Below are positions 18,297 to 31,158 of a stretch of DNA of 64,000 bases, piece after piece. The stretch's first letter is position 1. Every line of letters starts with the position of its first letter. Source of the DNA: Rhizobium sp. N324 (GTDB taxonomy: Bacteria; Pseudomonadota; Alphaproteobacteria; Rhizobiales; Rhizobiaceae); contig NZ_CP013633.1 in NCBI RefSeq assembly GCF_001664485.1, positions 310,001-374,000 on the forward strand, written 5' to 3'. A program made the position numbers and the translations under genes. Under the pieces are notes generated by a model. The model saw only the letters and a list, made by a program, of their open reading frames with translations, was not told where the DNA came from and ran no database searches.

Positions 18297-18824
18297 TCAC
18301 TTCACGGGCTCCGCTACATCACTGATATCTCTGTCGCTCTCGTCGTCATCGGGGATCATTCGCTGCAGGAGCCGAATAAGATCGCGCGTCGTGCCGTTCG
18401 GAAGTCTCCTAAGAATCCTCGCCAGTGTGAGACAATCCTCGGCCTCCTCCGATGTGCGGCCCCAAAGATGTGGCGCAGCTTCAAAGATCATATCGATAGG
18501 CATGAAGCCAAGAATCTCACACAGATGGATCATCCGAGTAACAGTCATTTTGGAAAATGCCCGCTCGTAGCGTCCGTATACAGGGATGGACAGACCAAGC
18601 ATTGGAGCAACGTCTGCGCGAGACAGGCCCTGCGCTTCGCGTGTCTTTTTCAGGAACGCGCTGATCAATTCCTCCATGTGACCCAACGATGTAATTTCGC
18701 CGCCGAAACCTGGCTTTCGATAGATCGCCTTGTCAACCTCCGGATCGGCGGTGCTGACGAGGCCTCTCGAACTTCTGTAGCTTGCTAGATCTTCCGTCAC
18801 CGCACGTCCCTGTTTTCCTGCCAC
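18297..18824 (-). CDS. XRE-family helix-turn-helix regulator, copy 2
   Basis: The 175-residue paralogue of the protein at 16029-16550 has ADPEVDKAIYRKP near residue 26. The HTH (KTREAQGLSRADVAPMLGL...VYGRYERA) spans about residues 58-100, followed by RMIHLCEILGF and APHLWGRTSEE. The C-terminal acidic tail (DDDESDRD) differs from copy 1. Two regulators of one family within 2.3 kb suggest duplication, or two arrivals with mobile DNA. The function is not known. Confidence 0.85.
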   Translation of the reverse strand: MAGKQGRAVTEDLASYRSSRGLVSTADPEVDKAIYRKPGFGGEITSLGHMEELISAFLKKTREAQGLSRADVAPMLGLSIPVYGRYERAFSKMTVTRMIHLCEILGFMPIDMIFEAAPHLWGRTSEEAEDCLTLARILRRLPNGTTRDLIRLLQRMIPDDDESDRDISDVAEPVK

Positions 18825-20199
18825 TCGTTGTAGGCTTGAGCCAACCTGAACCGATTTGAACCACTTGTCATCGCCACACTACAACCGTTTTAAATACCCA
18901 TTTTGGGCATTTTTTGCGTTATAGCAAATATTTGAGAGTTTAGCCAAATTGCTTCATGAATGCATTCAAAACAGTCTCGCTAGACCGGTGGCCCAGTTCC
19001 ATGAAAGATGAGTCGGCTATGGCCGCACCCGCCACTGAATCATCTAGGTTGCGTCGAATTTGAGCGAAAATTCACATTCAATGCTCAACATCTTCTAAGC
19101 GGTCTTCGTTGAGGACGAGACATAATCCTCGAAAACCGATCCATTTCCCCGTCCCACGATATCCCATTTGGCTAGCTGGGAAAGCTCCGCCGTGCTGGAA
19201 ATCCCTCAGCCAAGAACCCATATCGGTTACCGCTCCCGCTAGCGTGTAGGTTCGATGCTCTCTGAAAATTCCGGCATCATGGAGCAAGTGCCACAAACGT
19301 GAACTTTGCTAAACGAAGCCGCCACCTTATCGCATCCACACAAAGGGCTTGAAATAGTCGACCGTGAGGGTTACATCATTGTAAGCAGCAGACAACGAGG
19401 CTCCCGAAAGGTCGCTGTTGCAGGTGCACCCTTAGAGGTCGGTACACCACGGTAAGGCACACGCGTTCGGCGGAAACGCCATGGGAAGGCTCCTTTAGGG
19501 GGCCTTTTTTGTTTCTAGGGCACCCTTATTTGCTGGAAATGAGCCTTTTTTACGAGTTGGCAGACGCTACACCTTCGCTTGATGCGGCTGAAATTAATTT
19601 CTTTCTGATCAGCGCTTTTTACCACCAGTTCTACGTTGTGTTCGTCTGATCTGCTCGGGAAAAGGTAATAAACAACAAGATTATTAAGGCCAGAGGTCAG
19701 GACAGTGCCTGAAACGGCAAGGTTACCTGCCCAGTAAGGCATACAGAGGTAGGCACAAGATGCTCGAACGTGAATCTACCTTGCGGATGTTCGATTGTTG
19801 GGAACGAGTCGTTAATAGTCGTCATGAGGCGCGGTCACCCGAAGACAGCTCTCACGATCTGGACCCATTCACTGAACTGGATTATAGATTGCGCTGGGTA
19901 GTCTGGCTCTGAGACATTGAATTTTCTCCCGATATAAGGGCACGGGTTTGACAACCTTACGAAAGTGCTAACCCCTGAACGTGGTTTCGTTCTCCTGGTA
20001 AGGGTCCTTTCATGTTCAAATCGATACGAATAGAGCACTGACCTTTCGCTTCCGTCCTTACGACGGAGTTGTCTGCTTATGTCTCGCGTATCGACCGGAA
20101 GCCTGAACATGCTGCAGGAGCGAATTCCCATCCTGAGACCGAATTCCTACGACGCCTTCTCCGCAGGAGACCGGAGGTTCGAAATACGACCAGTGCGCC
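18825..20199 (+). other. Long gene-poor stretch between XRE copy 2 and IS1595 remnant
   Basis: About 1.4 kb, AT-richer than its surroundings near 18880-18960. The only frames above 60 codons are at 19078-19296 and 19515-19742 (minus), with no recognised family. A GC stem followed by TTTTTT at 19484-19510 could be a factor-independent terminator. I see no RNA gene I can name. Confidence 0.4.
19484..19510 (+). terminator. Possible rho-independent terminator
   Basis: AAGGC at the left pairs with GCCTT at the right around a purine/pyrimidine-rich loop, followed by a run of T. There is no clear gene upstream to end. Confidence 0.35.
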
Positions 20200-20835
20200 T
20201 GGCCTGACCCGAGAGAGGCTTCGGGCAGCCGAGGACGACACCTACGGCCTGTTCGTCGACTTCCGTTGGCCCAAGAACGTCGGGAAGCCATATTGCCCTC
20301 GCTGTGGCTGCCTGGAGCCGTACGGCGTCGTCGTTCTGATGCTCGGAGCCGGAATGCCGCGCCGAATTTTCGGTTTTCGCCAACCGCAAGCTTTCATTCA
20401 AGAAGATCATCATGGCAATCTGGGAGGAGATCACGGCCGCCAAGGGCATGGCGGCACTCATCTGAGCCGCAAGGTCAACGTCCAGTACAAGACCGCCTAC
20501 TTCCTGCTGCAGAAGCTCCGGGAGGCAGCCGACCTTCGCCGTGATGCGATCAAGCTGCACGGTACGGTGCAGATCGACGGCAAGTATGTGGGCGGCGTCC
20601 TCCGCAAGGTGACAAGAAGGAAGAGCGCAAGGACGGGCGCAAGAAGGAAAATCAGAACGGCAAGCGCATGTGAGTTCTGGCGCTGAGGGAGGCCAACCGC
20701 CATGCACCGAACAGAACGGTGACGCGGGTGATCCTGGACGAGAACGGCAAGGATGCATGGGCGGCCGTGGCCAAGCATGTCGAGCCGAAGGCGCTCCTGA
20801 TCGCTGACGAACACAAGGCGCAACCAGGGCTTTGA
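20200..20835 (+). pseudogene. IS1595-family (ISXO2-type) transposase remnant
   Basis: WPKNVGKPYCPRCGCLEPYG is the N-terminal zinc ribbon. SRKVNVQYKTAYFLLQKLRE and VQIDGKYVGG match the family's helix and first catalytic Asp region. AWAAVAKHVEPKALLIADEH, in a shifted frame near 20757, is the later part. At least three frame changes and an internal TGA (near 20684) break it. The section between the zinc ribbon and the helix (about 20340-20460) is also out of frame. Confidence 0.82.
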
Positions 20836-20919
20836 AAGAAAGCGCTGTAAAGATCCACCTGCTCCGCCCTTTTAGTCCGCTAGCAAAAGGCGGTAGGGGA
20901 CCGACTTCTCGAAGCGGTT

Positions 20920-21110
20920 TCCTGCCGGCCGACAAGGGCTACGGCAGCGCTGAAATCCTCGCCAAGCCGGTCGAGTGTAAGGCTTCGGCAACATCGCGCC
21001 GAAGAACAACTGGAAGGGCTCAGTCGTCTTCTCACGCGGGGTCTATCGGCAGCGTAACCTCGTGAAACGTCAAAAGCATCGGTTCGATCGTAATTGACGC
21101 AAAGCTGACA
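20920..21110 (+). pseudogene. IS5-family transposase C-terminal remnant
   Basis: LPADKGYGSAEI (20922 on) matches the ADKGYD segment of IS5/IS427 transposases. One frame over, NIAPKNNWKGSVVFSRGVYR followed by QRNLVKR matches the conserved IPPK...YRxRNLVER section that includes the catalytic Glu. Only about 60 residues survive, in two frames. Confidence 0.7.
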
Positions 21111-21304
21111 GTCGTGTGCGATCGCGCACATTGACAGGCTGGCATGATGCAAGCGCCGACGTGCATTGTGACCTCAACCCAAATCACTCCAATGCTGGGT
21201 TGGCCTTCGGACGGATCGCTCGCAAGGTTGACGCTGTTCAAATACTAGGCGGAGTGGCACAATCCGCGACTCCCGACACACGGTGAGCACCGGAAGGCGC
21301 CTTC

Positions 21305-21320
21305 TGTCGCCATTGAAACA
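21305..21320 (+). promoter_or_regulatory. NifA-type upstream activator sequence (orphan)
   Basis: TGT (21305-21307)-N10-ACA (21318-21320) is an exact match. It sits only 20 bases before the -24 element, much closer than the 67-70 bases at fixA and nifB. It may be inactive, or use an unusual geometry. Confidence 0.55.
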
Positions 21321-21339
21321 TTCACTAACAATGATCTGG

Positions 21340-21355
21340 TGGCACACCAATTGCT
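21340..21355 (+). promoter_or_regulatory. Sigma-54 (-24/-12) promoter, orphan, upstream of GGPP synthase
   Basis: TGGCACACCAATTGCT matches the consensus fully at GG and GC, with a TTGC -12 box. The nearest plus-strand gene is the prenyltransferase at 21901, 546 bases away. If active it would tie GGPP supply to nitrogen fixation. Confidence 0.65.
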
Positions 21356-21900
21356 TGTAGGAGCCCAGATCTCTGCCGGCAATGGTTCCGGTCCAAGCTC
21401 CAGTGGCTACTATCGACGATGACCAACACCTTTAGATGTAAGGCCCATCTTCGCGCATGTCGTACCGTACGAACGGAGCTCGTCAGCGATCATCACGCGC
21501 AGCGGCGTGCAGCCGATCCAAAGAGCTTTGTCACCAGCCACTGCTCAGCGCGGGAGCCTCTTCAGCTTTGGATCAAGACGTTGAGAGCGATGCCATTCTG
21601 GCCGACAGCGCCGCCGGAGCCAATGTTCTTCGCGCGCGATCGAAGTAACCGACGTTCAGATGTCATGTCGCCGCGAATGAGACTGCTTCAAGGGATTCCA
21701 GTGGGAGATCGCCTTGCCGAGTTAAGGCTCCCACTGGCACACGGTTTCATTGGTCACGCCGGTGCCGCATGTTGGCCGCCGCAATCCGCTAAACTTAACG
21801 GTGCCCTAGAACCTGAAGAGACACAGCTAAATCGGCCTTTTGTTTGGCACCGGTTGGACTAGGCCCGTTTTCGTTTTCGTCTCAAAAGTGGAGATGCGAT

Positions 21901-22830
21901 ATGATTTCGAATCACCAAGCCGACGTGGTTGGCGATAGCGACAAGCTCATCGAGCAAGCACTGCGAGCTGCCATGGATACTGCTCTAAGTCCGGCTGCGC
22001 CGGCTCACCTGCGTGGAGCGCTGGACGCGGCAGTGTTTCCAGGGGGCTCCCGGATGCGCCCCAAGCTCTGCTTGAAAGTCTCCTATGTGTGCGGCGAAAA
22101 AGATCCTGAGCTGGCGACAAGAGCCGCGGCAGCAATTGAATTGCTGCACTGTGCCTCGTTGGTGCATGACGACTTGCCTTGCTTCGATAACGCGGCGCTA
22201 CGCCGCGGCAGACCAACGGTGCACCGGCTTTTCGGAGAGCCTATCGCCGTTTTGACCGGCGATGCCTTGATTGTGATGGCTTTCAAATACCTCAGCTTGC
22301 AGGCTGCGCTAACACCTGAGTTGGGCGCGCGCATGATCGAGGTGGTTGCGGAGGCGGTCGGCCCCAGTCACGGACTGATCGCCGGACAGTCGATGGAGGC
22401 AATGACGCACGTCCCAATCGACCGCTATCACCATTACAAGACCGGCTCCCTCTTTGTCGCGGCGGCCACTTGCGGTGCCCTGGCAAGTGGTGCAGATCCG
22501 GCCCCATGGTCTAAGGTGGGGGAATTGCTCGGGCACGCGTATCAGATCGCCGACGACATCGCAGATACAGTCGGCCGCGCAGAAGTGCTTGGCAAATTGC
22601 CTGCCGTGGACACGCAGCTGAATCGACCCAGTATCGTTCGCGGCCAAGGATTGGACAGCGCAGCCGCCAGATTTTATGCGTATCTCGAACAGATAGGTGA
22701 CACCATTCCTGCCAGCCCTCAAAAACGGTCCTTCGTTGACTGGCTTAATCATGCACTTTGCAAAGGCGTGGCTGGACCGGGAAAAGCCGGTCTGATTCAA
22801 CAAACGGCGCTGGATTGCGCGCCTTTGTAA
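21901..22830 (+). CDS. ggps2: Geranylgeranyl diphosphate synthase (trans-prenyltransferase), distal to the GA operon
   Basis: The 309-residue prenyl-diphosphate synthase has the first aspartate-rich motif HDDLPCFDNAALRRGRPT (DDx4D), GQSMEAM, and the second motif YQIADDIAD. It condenses IPP units on DMAPP/FPP, giving probably C20-PP, the substrate of the CPS encoded nearby. ATG 21901 follows GTGGAG. It is on the plus strand, converging with the fni end of the GA operon. The operon's own ggps at about 26.6-27.4 kb is dead, so this copy probably replaces it. Chain length cannot be proven from sequence by eye, and FPP synthase activity is the alternative. The symbol ggps2 follows usage I recall for rhizobial operons. 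Confidence 0.82.
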   Translation: MISNHQADVVGDSDKLIEQALRAAMDTALSPAAPAHLRGALDAAVFPGGSRMRPKLCLKVSYVCGEKDPELATRAAAAIELLHCASLVHDDLPCFDNAALRRGRPTVHRLFGEPIAVLTGDALIVMAFKYLSLQAALTPELGARMIEVVAEAVGPSHGLIAGQSMEAMTHVPIDRYHHYKTGSLFVAAATCGALASGADPAPWSKVGELLGHAYQIADDIADTVGRAEVLGKLPAVDTQLNRPSIVRGQGLDSAAARFYAYLEQIGDTIPASPQKRSFVDWLNHALCKGVAGPGKAGLIQQTALDCAPL

Positions 22831-23018
22831 GCCCGAGTTACGGTACGCATAACCTAGCCGGCGGCATCATTACCGCTTCATCGTCAACAGCTGCTTCATG
22901 AACACTTCGTTCCCTGCATCGAACCGCTGGGCCAAGGTGGATTAGAGGTCTAGCTTTAGCGTTAACGGTTTTTGCAACCAGCTTGGAGGGCCGGCCGACA
23001 GAGCGGGCGACGCCGGCA

Positions 23019-26606
<3,588 letters not shown>

Positions 26607-26639
26607 GCGGGATGTTCCCTCTGCAGGCAGTTGACGAGA

Positions 26640-27370
26640 AGCGCGGCGAAGCGCACCTATGCTGGCGGCGGTCCGCGGTGGGCAACCGCTCCGATCTGCG
26701 CCGTGGAATCGAACACAATGTAGCATCTAGCGGTGCCGCCGGCCGATCGCAGCGCTACGGCGGCGCCTCCGTGCGGACCGGCGCCAATGCGCACGGCGCG
26801 TGCTTGAACAGATACCCTTTTGGCCCGCTGCACGGCCTGCGCCAACCGCTCCGCACGCGGGCGCATCGAGGTGATGGCTTCCTCGGCCTCTGGCCATAGG
26901 CCCGGCACTGACTGGGGCGCTGCATGCAGCTTGGTGATCGGCACGCCGGTTGCTTTCTTCTCCGCCGCATGCTTGCCGGCGGCTTGCCCAGCGTCGCGTC
27001 ATCCGCTGGCATGTCATCCTCGACCACCTACAATACAAGGCCGAAACAGGCGCGATAGCGATCCAGTGCGCGGTACAGCGTAACGCGCGGCATCCTCCGC
27101 GACGGCGCATAGCGCGCCCATGCCTATGGACGCGCGCACCGGCAATCCGCCGCACGCCTGCGCGCCCGATCCGCCGAACGGGGAAACGCCAGTTCGGTCG
27201 CCGTTTAGCGTGGAACCCTTCTGCATGTTGTTCATCTCCTTCTACCTGACAGAGAATGCCGCGGCGAGCGGCGAGCCGCCGCGGTGCTGCCGGCGTCGCA
27301 CCGCGCGCGCGCGCCGAATGCAGCAATGCCGCCCATCGTCTTCGCCGCTGCCTCTTGACACGGGGCAGAG
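26640..27370 (-). pseudogene. ggps: Decayed geranylgeranyl diphosphate synthase of the GA operon
   Basis: The region between cyp117 and cps is where this operon type carries ggps. On the minus strand I read RYRACFGLVL-stop-VVEDDMPADDATLGKPP near 27060-26980, the second aspartate-rich region of a GGPP synthase. Around it are SIGMGALCAVAEDAARYAV near 27120 (another frame) and EEAITSMRPRAERLAQAVQ near 26870. The pieces lie in at least three frames and an in-frame TAG interrupts the core helix. No 300-codon frame exists. The function appears to have passed to the intact gene at 21901-22830. Confidence 0.82.
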
Positions 27371-27379
27371 GATCCCAGC

Positions 27380-28723
27380 TCATGAGAATCCGATGCGGAC
27401 TGTCATGGACGGATGTGCGGTCGGGTAATAGCGCCGGCCTTTTTCGACGCCGCTCATCAATCGCGGCCGCACCCCGGCCTCCTGCATGGTCAATGCCAAG
27501 GCGATGCTGAACTGCACCAGCTCCAGCCATACAAGGTGATAGCCCATGCAGACGTGTGGGCCGGCACCGAACTGCAGCATGTCCACCGGCCGGATCGGCT
27601 CCGTGCGTTGCAGCCACCGCCCCAGACGGAACTGATCGGGCGCTTCGTGCAGCAGCGGCGAGGTCGAGAAATGCAGTAGTGGGATGCATAAATGAGTGCC
27701 CGCAGGAATGCGCCGCTGGCCGAGTTGTAATTCCTGCATCGCGCGACGCGGTACGAGCGAGGAAGCCGGATGCATTCGTAGCGTCTCCCGAAACAGCGCC
27801 TCTGCGACCGGACATTGCGCCAGGTCCTCGTGCCCGGTCGGCACCGCGCCCACGCGTTGCGCCTCTTCGACCAGGGCGTCCCACAGCTCTGGATGCTGCG
27901 CCAGCTCGATCACCATCCAGGCTATCGTCGAGGCGGAGGTCTCGTGGCCGGCAAGCAGCAGCAAGCGGATATTGGCGACCAGGACGTCATCGGAGAGCGC
28001 GCCATCGCTGCAATCGAAGGCGCTCACCATGTCGTTGATCAACCCGGTGCGCGCGGCGCGCGCGCGCGCGTCCCGGATGAACTGGCGCGACTGCGCGTCG
28101 ATCCAATCGCGGGCGGCGCGGCCGCGTCGCAAGGGCATCCCCGGCAGGTCGATCGGGGGCGCGACCATCAATTGCAGCAGTTGCCGGTACTTGCGATGCC
28201 ACTCCGACAGGTCTTGAGCGGGGATGCCCATGAGACTGAAGGTGAGTTTGAGCATCAGGTTGCGTGTGTCTGGCAGGATAGCGACTTCACCGCGGTCGCG
28301 CCACGCCTTGACCTGAGCCCTAATAATTGGTTCGAACAGCTCGCCAATGCCGGCCTCGGTCAGACCCCTCGGCAGAAACGCCGCTTTTATCCCATCGCGC
28401 GCCTGCCGGTGCGCGCTACCGTCCAAAGTGACCAACGTTCCGCCAAGGATGTCGGGCGCCATCTCTTCGATCAGTGCCGAGGACACTTCCTTGTGCCGGA
28501 GCAATGCGAGCGCATCTGGATCCAGGCATGTCATCAGGTGTCCGGCCGGGCCGAAGTCCAGCCAGAAGTGGCTGCCTAGGGTCCTTTCCGCGCGCCGCAG
28601 CAGGCGCGGCAGATCGCAGACGATGGCGGGGAGATGCCCGACCAGGGGGAAAGCGCCAGGCATGACCGGGATGTCGTCCCGTAGCCGGCGCCAGCGGTTC
28701 AGCGGGTTGAGCAGCATGTCCAT
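27380..28723 (-). CDS. cyp117: Cytochrome P450 CYP117 (ent-kaurene oxidase)
   Basis: The 447-residue soluble P450 has the I-helix motif LLLAGHETSAST, the K-helix ETLR (AEALFRETLRMHP) and the heme-ligand loop MLQFGAGPHVCMGYHL. In the rhizobial GA pathway CYP117 oxidises ent-kaurene in three steps to ent-kaurenoic acid. The frame is open from 28729. ATG 28723 is preferred because its A is shared with the sdr stop (TGATG). It is followed by the dead ggps. Confidence 0.93.
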   Translation of the reverse strand: MDMLLNPLNRWRRLRDDIPVMPGAFPLVGHLPAIVCDLPRLLRRAERTLGSHFWLDFGPAGHLMTCLDPDALALLRHKEVSSALIEEMAPDILGGTLVTLDGSAHRQARDGIKAAFLPRGLTEAGIGELFEPIIRAQVKAWRDRGEVAILPDTRNLMLKLTFSLMGIPAQDLSEWHRKYRQLLQLMVAPPIDLPGMPLRRGRAARDWIDAQSRQFIRDARARAARTGLINDMVSAFDCSDGALSDDVLVANIRLLLLAGHETSASTIAWMVIELAQHPELWDALVEEAQRVGAVPTGHEDLAQCPVAEALFRETLRMHPASSLVPRRAMQELQLGQRRIPAGTHLCIPLLHFSTSPLLHEAPDQFRLGRWLQRTEPIRPVDMLQFGAGPHVCMGYHLVWLELVQFSIALALTMQEAGVRPRLMSGVEKGRRYYPTAHPSMTVRIGFS

Positions 28724-29565
28724 CACCAATGCGACGCTGCGGTTGCTTCGGCGGCGTCACCGGCCGGCCGAGCCGCGCTGTTGCCACCGTCGGCGTAGGT
28801 TGGAACATGCGCCAACATGCCGCCGTCGATGCACACCACCTGGCCGGTAATGAACGCAGCCTCCTCCGAGAGCAGGAACGCGACCAGCGCGGCTACGTCC
28901 TCGGGGCGGCCGACGTGCGGCAGGAGCTGGTGCCGGTGTAGATGCCGTTGCATGCACTCGTCCAGCTTGGCGAAGAGACGTTCAGTCATGACAAGACCTG
29001 GCGCAACCGCGTTGCAGCGGATCTTCGCGTGTCCGTATTGGGTGGCAAGCGAGGCCGACAGCATGTTCATTGCGGCCTTCGACGCGGCGTATGACGTCAG
29101 TGCGGTGTCGCCGCTGAGCCCTTGGCACGATGACATGTTCACGATCGCGCCACCACCACGGCCGATCATTTGTGGGATGGCCTGCCGGCAGCAAAGGAGC
29201 GTGCCGCGCAAATTGGTCGCCATGGTCTGGTCCCAGACCGCCACGTCCAGGTCGAGGATCGCGCGGTCGTGCGGAGTCAAATGCATGGCGCTCGCATTGT
29301 TCACAAGCACGTCGACCCCACCGAAGCGCCGCTTCGCCGTTTTGAACAGCTCTGCCACCGCCTGCGCATCTGCGATGTCCATGGCCACGGCCAGCGCTTG
29401 GCCCGCTTCGGCTGCGATCTGTGCGGTGCAGGCGATGGCAGCGGGGCCATCAATGTCGGCCACCACCACTCTGCCGCCCTCGCGCGCGATGGCGAGGGCG
29501 CATGCCTTGCCGATCCCGGCGCCGGCGCCGGTCACCACGGCCACCTTGCCTTTAAATCGTTCCAT
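28723..29565 (-). CDS. sdr: Short-chain dehydrogenase/reductase of the gibberellin operon
   Basis: The 280-residue Rossmann-fold enzyme has the cofactor loop [20 protein letters not shown], the catalytic Ser in IVNMSSCQG, and the catalytic pair in YAASK. In GA operons this enzyme oxidises GA12-aldehyde to GA12. The start is uncertain between 29568 and 29565 (ATGATG). AGGAGAAC fits the second better. It overlaps the end of the cyp114::fd frame by 14 bases. About 35 residues after [14 protein letters not shown] are low in complexity. Confidence 0.93.
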   Translation of the reverse strand: MERFKGKVAVVTGAGAGIGKACALAIAREGGRVVVADIDGPAAIACTAQIAAEAGQALAVAMDIADAQAVAELFKTAKRRFGGVDVLVNNASAMHLTPHDRAILDLDVAVWDQTMATNLRGTLLCCRQAIPQMIGRGGGAIVNMSSCQGLSGDTALTSYAASKAAMNMLSASLATQYGHAKIRCNAVAPGLVMTERLFAKLDECMQRHLHRHQLLPHVGRPEDVAALVAFLLSEEAAFITGQVVCIDGGMLAHVPTYADGGNSAARPAGDAAEATAASHW

Positions 29566-31153
29566 CATGTTCTCCTGGATTGCGTAGGTCTTTCGCTGCA
29601 TGTCGCTCAGCGTCTGCCGGAGAGGGCGTAGGGCCGGGGTTGGTGCAATGGTCATCGCCGGCTTCGCTTTCGATCACCCGAATGGCCGCGACCGGGCACT
29701 GGCTGGCTGCTAGGCGCACGGCGGCGTGCAGCGCCTGCGGGACCGTCGCCATGCACACTTCCGCCACGCCGTCCGGCTCGCGCTGACGAAAGGTGCCCGG
29801 CAGCGTCAACACGCACTGACCAGTGGTTCCGCACAGGTCCTGGTCGACCACGACGCGAACCTCAGCCGCCGCCTGCGCGTGCAGCCGCACCGGCAGCGCG
29901 CGGAACGTCCTAAGGAACGCTGAGGGCTCCCGGGTCGGCTGCTCGGCCAAGGCCAACGTGGGGAAGCGAGCCTGGATCTGCGGCAGGCTCTCGGCCAGTT
30001 GCACCCTGGCGAGTTGAGCACCTAGGCAGAAGTGGATGCCGTGGCCGAAGCTCAGCATAATCTTTCCGTCGCTCGACATGCCAGGCCTGGTGCCGTAGAA
30101 CCGCACCGGATCGAAGCGGTCGGGATCAGCGAAAGCGTCCGGGTCGCGATTGCCGGCCGCGATCAGCACGCGCACGTCCGCGTCCTTCGGGATCACCACG
30201 CCATGCAGTTCGATGTCGCGCTGGGCGATACGCGGAATGGAGCTGAACATGGCCGGCGCCTCGCAGCGCAGTACTTCTTCTACAAATGCCTCCACCCCTG
30301 CGGCGTCTCCCTGCAGCCAGTGCCGCTCCTCGGGGTAGGCCAGCATCGCCAGCACCGCATGGTCGATAGTCGCAGCAGTGGTGGCGAAGCCGCCCAGCAA
30401 CATGCCCCACAGCATGCTGATCAACTCCGCGTCCGAGAGCGTATCGGCGTCGTCGGTGTGTGCGCCGACCAGTGTCGACACGATGTCGCGGCGGGGATCG
30501 GCGCGCTTGCGCAGTATGAGGTCGCCGAAATAGGCCTTCACCCTGGCGCTGGCCACGTCCGCCGCGGCGAGGTGTGGATCGCTGGCGTGCGGGCTCAGGC
30601 CTTCTAGAATGGCGCTGACGATCGCTGAGAGCTCGAAAACGTCGTCTTGGGGCATGCCGAACAATTCAGCGAAGACAAGCATGGGCAAGGCCAGTGCGAA
30701 TTCCCGATGCAGGTCCACCGCCTCTCCTCGCTCCAGTGCGGGCGCCATGCCATCCAGGCGAGCTGCGACGATGCGCGCGATGCTCGGCCGCAGGTTGTCG
30801 ATCTGGCCCACGGTGAAATCGCGCGAAATCAGCCGGCGCAGACGCGTATGCGTCGGTGGTTCCTTCATGGCTAGCGTAGACGCCAGCAGATTGAGCGACA
30901 GGCTGCTCGCCGCACGCGGGAAATAGCGCGCCAGTTCGGATGGCGCCGGCCCCCGAAACGCATCGCCCGTAGCCTTGAACGCCCAGTAGATGTCGGCGTG
31001 GCGGCTCAACAGAAAGAGGCCCGACGCCGCGCGGTGCACCGGATCGTGCTCTCGCAACCACCGCATGAACGGGTACGGGTCTTGGATGCATGCTGGCGAC
31101 GCCAGCTCGGCGAAGGCGTCGTGGCATGCTGCCGTGGTGTCTTGCACGTCCAT
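29552..31153 (-). CDS. cyp114-fd: Cytochrome P450 CYP114 fused to its ferredoxin
   Basis: A single 533-codon frame. Residues 1 to about 425 are a P450 with I-helix [15 protein letters not shown]-helix [10 protein letters not shown] and heme loop [18 protein letters not shown]. From about residue 431 a ferredoxin domain follows ([20 protein letters not shown] ... [12 protein letters not shown]), with the Cys-x5-Cys and CP motifs of small P450-associated ferredoxins. In the GA pathway CYP114 with this ferredoxin carries out ring contraction of ent-kaurenoic acid to GA12-aldehyde. In other operons the two are separate genes, so here a stop was lost. ATG 31153 lies 5 bases after the cyp112 stop. 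The frame upstream of it is open by chance. Confidence 0.92.
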   Translation of the reverse strand: MDVQDTTAACHDAFAELASPACIQDPYPFMRWLREHDPVHRAASGLFLLSRHADIYWAFKATGDAFRGPAPSELARYFPRAASSLSLNLLASTLAMKEPPTHTRLRRLISRDFTVGQIDNLRPSIARIVAARLDGMAPALERGEAVDLHREFALALPMLVFAELFGMPQDDVFELSAIVSAILEGLSPHASDPHLAAADVASARVKAYFGDLILRKRADPRRDIVSTLVGAHTDDADTLSDAELISMLWGMLLGGFATTAATIDHAVLAMLAYPEERHWLQGDAAGVEAFVEEVLRCEAPAMFSSIPRIAQRDIELHGVVIPKDADVRVLIAAGNRDPDAFADPDRFDPVRFYGTRPGMSSDGKIMLSFGHGIHFCLGAQLARVQLAESLPQIQARFPTLALAEQPTREPSAFLRTFRALPVRLHAQAAAEVRVVVDQDLCGTTGQCVLTLPGTFRQREPDGVAEVCMATVPQALHAAVRLAASQCPVAAIRVIESEAGDDHCTNPGPTPSPADAERHAAKDLRNPGEHDGTI

Positions 31154-31158
31154 CTTGA

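Larger units (their letters stand above)
21111..21900 (+). other. Leader region of the distal GGPP synthase, with orphan nif promoter
   Basis: No gene recognised in these 790 bases. They hold a TGT-N10-ACA site (21305) and a -24/-12 element (21340) pointing toward the prenyltransferase gene. The frame 21419-21862 has no family resemblance. Confidence 0.5.

Noticed and set aside
21741..21860. Two more TGGCAC sequences upstream of the prenyltransferase
   Set aside because: Neither has the GC of the -12 box at the correct distance.
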